Shown: piece after piece, positions 15,051-24,200 of the stretch | How positions within the stretch are numbered: position 1 is the stretch's first letter | Layout of the letters: each line of letters opens with the position of its first letter | Assembly: GCF_900114255.1 (NCBI RefSeq) | Contig: NZ_FOSL01000022.1 | Location: forward strand, 21,696-85,695 | Reading direction: 5' to 3' | Origin: Neomesorhizobium albiziae | GTDB taxonomy: Bacteria > Pseudomonadota > Alphaproteobacteria > Rhizobiales > Rhizobiaceae | DNA length: 64,000 bases | Notes under the pieces: generated by a model | What the model saw: only the letters and a program-made list of their open reading frames with translations | Told to the model about the DNA's origin: nothing | The model's database searches: none | Made by a program: the position numbers and the translations under genes

Positions 15051-18000
15051 TTACGTCGACGCCGGTTCGCACACCGCTGATGGGACGCTGGATTCGGTAG
15101 CTGGCTTGCAAAGAATAAACCGTCGCACACCATTCTGTTTGACTTTGCCAGCGGCGTTGTGGAAGCAGACGTCCAGTTCCCAGCCTTGAGGGCTCTGACT
15201 GGCGGTGACGATGGTGAAACCATCACCAGGATGGAACGATGCGGTTACCTCGCAATGATAGGGCTTTGGGCCCCAGTCTACCTCACGGAAATCGAAGCCG
15301 TCGGGTTCATTAAAGTCCGCCGTTATGCCATTGGCGAAGGGAAACGGCGAATAGAGCGCCGCGCTGTGCACCGAATGCACCGTCACTGTATCCCCCTGGG
15401 GCGAGGTCAATGTGATTTCCGCGGTCATGCCAAGATGCTCGTCGCCTGACAGGAAGACCAGATTGCTGATCCTCTCGTCGGAGATGAATTTCAGCAGCCT
15501 ATGCATGGAGCGCGGATATCCCTCCCAGACGTCCGAATGAAGCGCCCGTCCTGGATCCTCAACGGAGCAAAGCCGCCGTGGTAGTAGCAGCGACGGCGTT
15601 AGCACGAACTTCGGTCGATCCGCAGGTTGTGCAAGCATCCAACTGCACAAAGATTGGAACTGTCTCTCACCCATAATGCGCGCACGGCGCCAGTTGCGCG
15701 CATTTCGCCCTCCGCGGCGAGTCCGTGTGTCGCTTAGAAAGAAGGGGAACCCTTCATGGACGAACGAGCGCCAAATGCTCACATTGTCGGACTCGAGGAT
15801 ACCACGCTCATAGCGAAAATACGCTCTGCGCCCCCGCTTAAGGGTGCTTTCGGCGATTTCATCCGAGTCGGGATCAGCATTCGGATCGGGATCGTTCGGC
15901 GCCCAGTTATCGCTAATCTCATGATCGTCGAGCATGGCCTCGACCCTGAGGCCAAAATTCTGCCGCACGCTGTTGACGCCGCGGCTCTGAGCACGCCTTT
16001 CGTGCGGTATACGGAATTTCTCGTCAAGAATTTTCGGGTCGAAGAGGCCGGCGGTGGCGTCCGTGTAGATCTGATCGCCAGCCAGCAGGAGTAGCGTAGG
16101 GGAATCGCGCAGACCCAGCCGGTCGCCAAGTGACAGCAGCGATCTGTCGGCCGGACCGGGTGTGGCATCGACACCATTCGGCATGGCGTTGAGGATGTCG
16201 CTCGGATATTGGCAACTGGCGAGCGCGAAGGTTACTTTTTGCGCGCTGTCCTTCTGCAGCGTCGGCAAGTCGTGCAGTTCGCCGAGAGGCCCGCTATCGA
16301 TCAGGCCCCCGCGCAACTGATCCAGCCGATCGCATCGAAGAGCCTTGTCGATGCACTCCGCGTGCAGCGCGCCGCCTAGCATCGGGCTAATGGCGTGAGC
16401 CGCCGACGCTGGTTCTGGATGGCGCGCCGTTCCACCTATGCCCTCAGCTTGGTGATAGATCAGGAGCAATAGGACTTGCTTGGATCGCGGCCATTTCGAG
16501 GCCGATGCCTCGAAAGTGTAGGGAAATTTGGATCCTCGGCTTAGGTCCTCCCGTTTAATCTCGAGCCCAATATAGAGCGGCTCGAGCGCTTGGGCACTCT
16601 CCGAACCTTTCGGCATTCGTCGCTGTAGCTTGTCGGCTTGGCCCTTCCGTGGTTCCACCGGCAGGATCCAGGCGCCTAGCGGAACACCGCTGCCACTTGT
16701 GTCGGCTGCGGCGATCCGGATCTTGTTGCGACGCACGGACACGCTGACGCCTAGCGCCGGCGCCCTCGCCACAAACGGGAACGGTGCCTTTGCGGTCGCC
16801 AGATCGACAGCGTAGTCGGCCATAAGCACACGGGATATTCCGGGCTTCTGGGGCATCGCTTGCACCTCTTCGACCTTCTCTGCATCCGGCTGTCCAAGGT
16901 AATGCGCGATGACGTCGCAGATACTGCCTGCGTGCTTGCCGATGAGGCAGTCCTGATGACCGTGACCGTCGATCAACCAGGTCAGATAAGAGGCCCGGTC
17001 GAGCACGAGATGCGGGCCTGCCGCGGTTTCGATCAGTTGCTTCATCGCTTCCGGCGGCAGAGTCTGTTCGACGGCCTCCGCCAAACCGTTGAGATAACGA
17101 ACGTTGGAAGCGGCAAGCAAGTTGCGCATCAGAGCGAGTGTGGCTGGGTCGACCAGCCCGTTCTCCTTGCCGTGGATTGACATCATGGGGAACTGCAGTC
17201 GTTCCTGCACCCGGCTCGGCAGCACATAGCGGTTGATGCCATCGCGATCGGTAACCGTGTTGTAGCCGACGAAATGAATGACCTGCGAAATCGTCTGCAC
17301 ACTGATCGCGCCAAAGAAGTCGTCAAGGTGGTCGAGCACTTCATCCGACACGTTTTTAAGCGCAAAGGTATTGGCATAAAGAGCATCCATGCGGTGCCGC
17401 GTTCCCACCCAGGGCGTCGCCTTGCCGAGCGGCCAACGTGGATTCTCGCGGCGAAATTCCTCGGGCGTTACCCCCATCGCAGCCAGCCCACGGTCGAGCA
17501 ATTGATCGGTAAGGGGCAATTCACCGCGCGGGCTGAACTCGTATTTCTCAAGCGATAGGAAGAAACGAACATATCGCATCAGATACGCGGCGAGAATGTT
17601 CGATGGGCTCATCAGCATCGCAGGTCCCACCTGCGAGAACACCACTCGTCCGATCTTCCTTGGCATATTTTCGGCAAACGGGAACCTTTTCTGAAGCTTC
17701 CCTTGCGCTAGCACCTTGGGGACTTGCTGTAGCTCGGTATCCGGTTCGTCGACGCCGAGCATCGCCATGCTGAACATCGCGGCGCCCATGCAATGGGCAA
17801 CCACGTCAACTCTGCCTGCGTTAGTAGTCTCAAGGACGCGGTCTATGGCGATTGGAATATCCTTCTCGGCCATAACCTCGAACGGCCAGTCGCCGGTGGC
17901 GGTCGGCAGGCCCGCGCTGGTGCGCAGATCCAGCACCCAGACATCGCGGCCGGCGTTGTAGAGCGTCTCAACCAGATTGCCGGGAACGGCCGGGTGGGCG

Positions 18001-21000
18001 AAGGTGGTTCCACTGGCACTATAACCATGAATCAACAGAACTGGCCGCTGGGGAATGTTGCAGCCAGGCTTGCGCCCGGAGCCGTCATAGCGAGCCAATC
18101 GGATGCGAACGGGAAAGGCGACGCTGCCATCGACAGTCAGCCAGTCGATTTGGGGCGAGCCGATGCCCGGCAGGGCGCCCGGCAGCCGTTGCGGCTCCCG
18201 GTCGGCCGGTGCATCTGGCTTGCGAAAACTCAGAGAATGGACCTCGAGCAAAACCCGCAGCCCGTAGAGCGCCAGTGAAAACAGGTCGATCCAGGCGGCG
18301 ATTCCGTCCTGTTGGTCGACCACCCGGATCAGCGGGACCGACTGCTTTGCCAAGTAGCGTTTGTTCAGTGTGAGCTTTGGCCGGGTGCCCGCAATTCCCG
18401 TCGTCATGTCCGGGAATTTCTCCAGCGTCATCTCCATAGCCTGCGTCCAGGGGCTGGCGAAGCGCGCATAGGTCAGCCGTTTCACGCCCCGGATCGCCCG
18501 CCCCTTGAAGTGGGCCGCGTCGAGTTCCCCATCGTGCAGGACCTTGGCATTGTCGATGCGCAGATCGTATTCCACGAGCCGCATTCCTCCCGAATGCGTC
18601 AAAAGGAGGAAAATGTCGACAAAGTATCGCCACCAAGGTTGCCCCTTTTCCATGTGCGGTGGCATCAGACGCAGCCTTCTCTGGCGGGCACGGATTACAC
18701 TGTGGGCAATGTCGCGCATCCCGCGATTGTTGATCCATGCCCAGAAGGACCGCGTGATACGCCGAATTGGCCCGGAATCTTCCAGCGCAAAGAGGCTGAG
18801 CGTGCCGGAAATCTCCGCAACCATGGCGACATCCGTCGCTTCGTCGACTTCGTCCGAGACGGCGTCGAAAGAGCACCTCTTGCGAAGGATACGCAAGCGT
18901 CCCTTGCCTGGTTGTCCAACCCGGCCGGGCGCAATACGCATACAACGGCCGCCTTTTGGCGTGTCGCGCGCGAGCAGTCGTGCGATCTCCACCGGCTCGG
19001 TCGTCAAGGTCAGCTCGACTTCATGCGTGTTCGGGTTGCCGGCTCCGTCATAGAGCGTCACGCAGCCACGCACCTGCTCAGTCAGCTCAATTTGCGTCTT
19101 CACCGGCTCTGTGTCGACGGTCGGCCTGACAAATGCCGGGCGACGGCCAGACTTCGCGGCGCTCCCATTTTCGGCTTCGGTCAGGCCGCCGCCCGTCAGT
19201 TGCCAGGCCTCCTTCAACTTGCCGAGCGCTCTCAAAGCGAGCGTGGCAATCGTGAGCGCCGGATTGATTCCTAGCGAGGTGGGTATGATCGATCCATCAA
19301 GCACAGCCAGGCCTTCGAAGGTGGCGGGATCGACGGTTGGGTCGCCCGGCTCTTCGGCGATGAACACTTGGCCCCATTGATTCGTTACGCCTGCATGGAA
19401 ATCGGAGCCCATAGCGCAGCCGCCAAGCGGATGAACGGTCACCGACGGCCCGCGCTGACGGCCGAAGATTCCTTCGAGCTTTTCCGAGAGCGGCCGCCAC
19501 AAAAGATTGTTGACCAGTCGCCCACCCGTCGGCTTGATCAGCGTGGCGAGCATCTCGTGTTGCTTTGCAAAGCGACTGTCCAAGCGCAGTTCTGGCCATC
19601 GCACCGTCAACATGCCGTCCGCATTGTCGGGATCGTGGGGATTTCTATCCGCCATCACCAGTTCACCGTCGGCGCTATCGCGGGCAATCATCGCAAGCAC
19701 TAATGAGTCTCTGATCGCATCGGGGTTGACCGAAGCGGTATCGGGCCGTGGTCGATCGCGCCGGTGCTTCGACCAATCGCCGGAGACCAGGTTGTTGATG
19801 GCGTCGAACGTCGTCGTGCTCTCTTCGAACAGTCGGCGCAATGGACCGGGCACCGCGAGATCTTGGATAACGACATCGGTCTCAGGGTTGCCCTCGCGCA
19901 GGTCAATCATGGCGGTAATCGTAGGGCCGACGCTGCGGCTAACGTTTGGGTCCAGAGGATCTGTCGCCTCATCGGCCACCGCGTTTACGTTCTTGCCGAG
20001 ACCGTAAGCGACGGCGATCATGTCGCCGTTGGCTGAGAAGCGGCGCCCTACCTGCGGAGAGATCGGAAATGTTATGTCGTCATGCGAGCGTTTCAGAATC
20101 TCGGTCGAGCCAAAGGTGCCTGCAGCCAGGATAACCCGTCGGGCGCGAAGGACGAATGGTTTGGGCTGGCGATCGCGCAGGTGCGCGTCTGTGTGGTTGA
20201 CCTCGATCAACCAGCCTCCTTGTCCCCGTTCGATCGGCTTGATACGCAAAACCGTCGCACCGGTGACCATTTTGACGCCGGCATTGCTTGCCCGGACAAG
20301 CAGGTTCAGGTCGAGCGAATTTTTGGCGTTATGGTTGCAGCCGGTCGCGCAGTCTCCACACAACAAGCAAGGATCGAGCGTGACACCAGCATGGTTGTCG
20401 CCGGGGTTCGCGGCGATCGTCACATGAGTCTCTTTGAAGGTTGCTGGGCGGAGTTTTTCTCCGATCTCTGGCTGAAGTTTGTTGAATGTGTGCGAGTGGA
20501 GTTCGCGCAACGCGTTCGTCTTGTCGAGCTGCTTGGGGATCTCGTTGGCGAAGCGCACAGCTCCGAGATAATCGCTAACGCGCTGAGACAGGGAGAAGAT
20601 CGCCTCAGTGTCATCACGGATCCCTTTAGGCCAGCCAGCCTCCGCGAACACTGGGCGGATCGGCATTTCCATGACACCAGCATTAATCAACGAGCCTCCG
20701 CCAAGGCCTGACGCCATCAAGGCCACTGCATCTGCGCTCCAGCGCAGGTCGTAGAGCCCGTCCAGCGTGCCGCTCTGTCGCTTAGCCCCCGGCGTCACGA
20801 AACGCACGTGACCCGGCAATTCCGACATACGCGAAGGGAACATACCGGCCATATATTCCTGACCCCGTTCGAGGACGCAGACGCTCAACTTGCCATTGTC
20901 ATCGACGCAGCCGCCGAGTTCGGCGGCTGCCACGGCGCCGCCGTAACCGCTGCCGACGATCAATACATCGAAAAAGTCTGTTCCTTGCTCGTCAACCAAC

Positions 21001-21068
21001 GATGTTAGACTTGAAGAGAGCCAACTCGCTGCGCGCTTGAAGGCGGGTCTCCCAACATCATCTCGCAC
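15051..21068 (-). CDS. Giant fusion: GMC oxidoreductase + alpha/beta hydrolase + PhoD-like phosphatase
   Basis: 2005 residues from a GTG at 21068. Residues 33-620 form a cholesterol-oxidase-like GMC oxidoreductase: GSGYGG FAD motif (39-44), a ferredoxin-like CxxCxxCxxxC (Cys234, 237, 240, 244), active-site HPLGGCAMG (His546) and closing LDGSIIPTSLGINPAL. Residues 650-960 are a beta-rich linker. Residues 975-1395 are a lipase-like alpha/beta hydrolase with HGYSASG, nucleophile elbow AHCMGA (Cys1093 where Ser is usual), probable Asp1307 and His1371. Residues 1440-1990 resemble PhoD: GDQIYTD (Asp1665), LDDHEISDN (1714-1722) and SGDEH (1876-1878). There is no signal peptide. It is divergent from a class III cyclase gene. 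A lipid or sterol substrate is inferred. Confidence 0.85.
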   Translation of the reverse strand: MRDDVGRPAFKRAASWLSSSLTSLVDEQGTDFFDVLIVGSGYGGAVAAAELGGCVDDNGKLSVCVLERGQEYMAGMFPSRMSELPGHVRFVTPGAKRQSGTLDGLYDLRWSADAVALMASGLGGGSLINAGVMEMPIRPVFAEAGWPKGIRDDTEAIFSLSQRVSDYLGAVRFANEIPKQLDKTNALRELHSHTFNKLQPEIGEKLRPATFKETHVTIAANPGDNHAGVTLDPCLLCGDCATGCNHNAKNSLDLNLLVRASNAGVKMVTGATVLRIKPIERGQGGWLIEVNHTDAHLRDRQPKPFVLRARRVILAAGTFGSTEILKRSHDDITFPISPQVGRRFSANGDMIAVAYGLGKNVNAVADEATDPLDPNVSRSVGPTITAMIDLREGNPETDVVIQDLAVPGPLRRLFEESTTTFDAINNLVSGDWSKHRRDRPRPDTASVNPDAIRDSLVLAMIARDSADGELVMADRNPHDPDNADGMLTVRWPELRLDSRFAKQHEMLATLIKPTGGRLVNNLLWRPLSEKLEGIFGRQRGPSVTVHPLGGCAMGSDFHAGVTNQWGQVFIAEEPGDPTVDPATFEGLAVLDGSIIPTSLGINPALTIATLALRALGKLKEAWQLTGGGLTEAENGSAAKSGRRPAFVRPTVDTEPVKTQIELTEQVRGCVTLYDGAGNPNTHEVELTLTTEPVEIARLLARDTPKGGRCMRIAPGRVGQPGKGRLRILRKRCSFDAVSDEVDEATDVAMVAEISGTLSLFALEDSGPIRRITRSFWAWINNRGMRDIAHSVIRARQRRLRLMPPHMEKGQPWWRYFVDIFLLLTHSGGMRLVEYDLRIDNAKVLHDGELDAAHFKGRAIRGVKRLTYARFASPWTQAMEMTLEKFPDMTTGIAGTRPKLTLNKRYLAKQSVPLIRVVDQQDGIAAWIDLFSLALYGLRVLLEVHSLSFRKPDAPADREPQRLPGALPGIGSPQIDWLTVDGSVAFPVRIRLARYDGSGRKPGCNIPQRPVLLIHGYSASGTTFAHPAVPGNLVETLYNAGRDVWVLDLRTSAGLPTATGDWPFEVMAEKDIPIAIDRVLETTNAGRVDVVAHCMGAAMFSMAMLGVDEPDTELQQVPKVLAQGKLQKRFPFAENMPRKIGRVVFSQVGPAMLMSPSNILAAYLMRYVRFFLSLEKYEFSPRGELPLTDQLLDRGLAAMGVTPEEFRRENPRWPLGKATPWVGTRHRMDALYANTFALKNVSDEVLDHLDDFFGAISVQTISQVIHFVGYNTVTDRDGINRYVLPSRVQERLQFPMMSIHGKENGLVDPATLALMRNLLAASNVRYLNGLAEAVEQTLPPEAMKQLIETAAGPHLVLDRASYLTWLIDGHGHQDCLIGKHAGSICDVIAHYLGQPDAEKVEEVQAMPQKPGISRVLMADYAVDLATAKAPFPFVARAPALGVSVSVRRNKIRIAAADTSGSGVPLGAWILPVEPRKGQADKLQRRMPKGSESAQALEPLYIGLEIKREDLSRGSKFPYTFEASASKWPRSKQVLLLLIYHQAEGIGGTARHPEPASAAHAISPMLGGALHAECIDKALRCDRLDQLRGGLIDSGPLGELHDLPTLQKDSAQKVTFALASCQYPSDILNAMPNGVDATPGPADRSLLSLGDRLGLRDSPTLLLLAGDQIYTDATAGLFDPKILDEKFRIPHERRAQSRGVNSVRQNFGLRVEAMLDDHEISDNWAPNDPDPNADPDSDEIAESTLKRGRRAYFRYERGILESDNVSIWRSFVHEGFPFFLSDTRTRRGGRNARNWRRARIMGERQFQSLCSWMLAQPADRPKFVLTPSLLLPRRLCSVEDPGRALHSDVWEGYPRSMHRLLKFISDERISNLVFLSGDEHLGMTAEITLTSPQGDTVTVHSVHSAALYSPFPFANGITADFNEPDGFDFREVDWGPKPYHCEVTASFHPGDGFTIVTASQSPQGWELDVCFHNAAGKVKQNGVRRFILCKPATESSVPSAVCEPAST

Positions 21069-21229
21069 TTTGACAACATTCCTCAGGAGCTGAGTTAAAT
21101 CTTCCGGAGCTTATGGTAGCGTCACAGGATAATTTAACTTACTGTATTAGTATAGGAATCTATTTGTGAACTATCGCACAACCATAGATTTCTAGAAATT
21201 TACCGCAGACGAAATGCGGAACGAGAAAA
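21069..21229. promoter_or_regulatory. AT-rich divergent promoter region with 12-bp palindrome
   Basis: The 161 bases between the two giant genes are clearly richer in A+T than the flanking coding DNA, as expected for a divergent promoter. ATTTCTAGAAAT at 21188-21199 is a perfect palindrome 31 bases before the cyclase start and may be an operator. No exact sigma-70 boxes can be assigned with confidence. Confidence 0.5.
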
Positions 21230-24200
21230 ATGAATGATATCCGGCAGGCCTTGGGCAGTTTCTTACCACTGAAGTTGCTGCAACACATTCACGGCCAGCA
21301 TGGTGTGCGGCCGGCGGCCGTTGAATTCCCTGCCGCTGTCATTTTCGTCGATATTTCACGTTACACTGCACTGGTCGAACAATTTGCCAGACGAGGACAG
21401 GGAGGGCTGGAGGGGATTCCCGGCGTGCTCGGCCGTTCCTATACACGCTGCGTCGATCAGATTATCGAGCGCGGCGGTGAAGTTCTCTGCCTGGCGGGTG
21501 ATGAACTGTTGGCCTACTGGGCCGCCGACGGCGAGAGCTTGGCGCAGGCGGTGCGTCAAGCCGCCGATTGCGCCGAAGCAATCTGCCGCAACCGGAGCGA
21601 CGGGCCGGAAAGTGCCGGCGAGGCTGGCCCTGCATTGCATATAGGCATAGGTGCGGGCCAGTTATGGGCCGCAGCAGTTGGCGGGCAGCAGGTCTGGAAC
21701 CTGCTTGCCGGTGGCGACGCTGTTATTCAGGCGGCGAAGTCGCAGGTGCTAGCGCGGCGTTGGGAGTATGTGCTCTCCGAAGGTGCGAAACGGGCGCTGG
21801 CCGACGACGACACGATCGCTGTGCCCCGCGCCTCTGGAGCCGACTTTGATAGAATTTCTGGCATGCCCCAGCCGGAATGGCTGACCGGTTTCCTGCCACC
21901 TCAATTGCAGGAGGTGCTGCTGGCGCCCGCGCAAGCGGCATGGGCTGCGGGCGAAGGATTCGCCGCAGAGACAGACGGCCCGCAGCGCCTGGACGCCCGC
22001 CTCGATGCTCTAGCCGAGATCAGGCCCGTCTCGGTTGTGTTTGCTCGAGTTGCCGGGATCGATGACCACGACCCGCTCGCTCTGTCGCGGCATCAGGAGC
22101 TATGCACCGCGTTGCAGGAGACATCGCGGGCGCGCGGCGGCCCCCCAGGTGAGCTCCTGATTGATGACAAGGGGTTGGTGTTTATCGCCGCCTTCGGCGC
22201 CCGTGGCTCGTTTCATCGCGACGACCCGCACCGCGCGGTCGATGCTGCCCGTGCGATCGGCCCTGCTGTCCGCGATTTTGGCCTTTCCGTCTCGGTCGGC
22301 GTGGCAACCGGCGACGCGTTGTTTCGCGTCGTCGGCGGTGCACGCCGCCGCCAGCTGATGGTGCTCGGACCGCCGGTCAATCGGGCCGCGCGCCTGATGA
22401 CGGCAGTTTCGGGAGACGTTCTATGCGATGCCCCCACCGAGCGGGCGAGCCGAATGGCGTTCTCCTTCGAGAAGCGCGGCACCCTCCAACTGGAGGGCCT
22501 CGGCGACATGGCGCCGGTGTTCCGGCCACTGGAGGCTCGCCCTACGGCATTGCCGCCGGCCGCGCTAATCGGCCGCCACAACGAACTAGAGTTCCTGAAG
22601 CGCAGCTTCGAGGAGACGCGCGCTGGCGGGAATCAGCTGGTTGCGGTTCTCGGCGAGCCCGGCATTGGTAAGACCGCATTGGTCAACGCCTTCACCGCAG
22701 AATTGCGTGCGTTCGGCATCACCGTGTCGGTTGCGCGCGCCGAGCGCGATGACCGCCACACGTCGCTGCTCGCCTGGCGGCGTGTGCTGGAATCGCTGCT
22801 CGGCTTGTCGCCCGATGGCGATGGCTTCATCATCGTGGATGCACTGGCCCGCCGCCTCGACAGCAATGCACCGATAACCGGGCGACTGCCGCTGCTGGCC
22901 GATCTGTTGGGCATTGACCTTGAACAGAACGAGGGCACCCGCCATCTTGATGGTGCCCATCGCGCCGACGCCACAATGCGACTGATGGGCGAGCTAATTG
23001 ACGTGCTGGCGCCGCACCCGCTAGCCGTAGTGCTGGAGGACAGTCAGTGGCTGGATTCGGCCTCTTGGCGTCTGCTCGAGTGGGTTCTTGGCTCGTCCAC
23101 GTCGGTGATGCTGATCCTGTGTGTGCGGTCAGAAGAGGTGCCGGATGAGTTGAGGAGCCTCCGGAACCGCATGGAATCGGCGCGCATGAACCCCATCGCC
23201 GCCGATGTTGACGATCCCGCCCGCTTTTGCCGCATTCTCGACCTTGAGGAATTGGACGACCGCTCCATCGGCAAACTGGTCGGCCGAACTTTAGGCGATG
23301 CGCCACCACAGGAGGAGCTGGCGCATCGCATCTCGACACTCGCAAGCGGCAATCCGTTCTTTGCTGAGGAGATCTCGCTGACATTACGCGGAGAGGGTCT
23401 CATCGCCATTCGTGAAGGTGCTTGGCGACCGATCAGACCACTTGACGGGCTCCGCTATTTCGAGGGCGTCGAGCGGGTGGTCCGCGAGCGCGTCGACCGG
23501 CTCGAACCGGCAGCCCGAGACGTATTGAAGGCGGCTGCGGTTGTCGGCCGCTCTTTCAGCGACGAGGCAGTCGCCAAGCTAACCGAGAAAGAATTCGACC
23601 GCGGCGTCCTCGCTGCCGCCTTCGAGCTCCTGGTGGCGGCTAACCTTGTCCGCTGCCAGGAAGGGGGCCGCTCCTACGAGTTCCGCCACGACCAGATTCG
23701 CGACGTCGTCTATGGTTCGATCCCTGGCGATGTCCGCCAAAGGCTTCATCAGGCGCTGGCAGGATGGATGGAGGGGGTAGGCGCGACCTTGAGCAACTCC
23801 GACATCGCGTTCCTCGTCCAGCATTTCGAAGCCGCAGGAAATGTTCAGAAGTCGGTCAAATATGCAGATCTAGCAGCCACCAAGGCACTGAAGGTCGGTG
23901 CCTTCCGCGAGGTAGGCACCTTCCTCGAAATTTGTTTCAGCCACGAACCGCGGCAGCAACCACTCAGCCCTGCCGACCGACGGCAGGCGGTGCGCTGGCG
24001 GCGCCAGCTTGCCGAGGCCCAATATAGCCGCGGCGACATCCATGCGCAGGGCGTCGCGATCCGGCGGGCGCTTTCGTTGGCGGGTGTTTCCGTACCTCAC
24101 TCCAGGTTGGGCACAGCTGTGCGGCTTATCCGCGGTGGCGCGAGGCTAGCGCTGCAGCAGCTTTGGCGCTCACCGACAGCGTCCGGAGAGTCGGATCGCG

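Noticed and set aside
14734..15189. Plus-strand frame of about 150 residues after the metal module
   Set aside because: Low-complexity Ala/Pro/Ser-rich translation, partly antisense to the giant fusion gene and out of frame with the better-supported small remnant.
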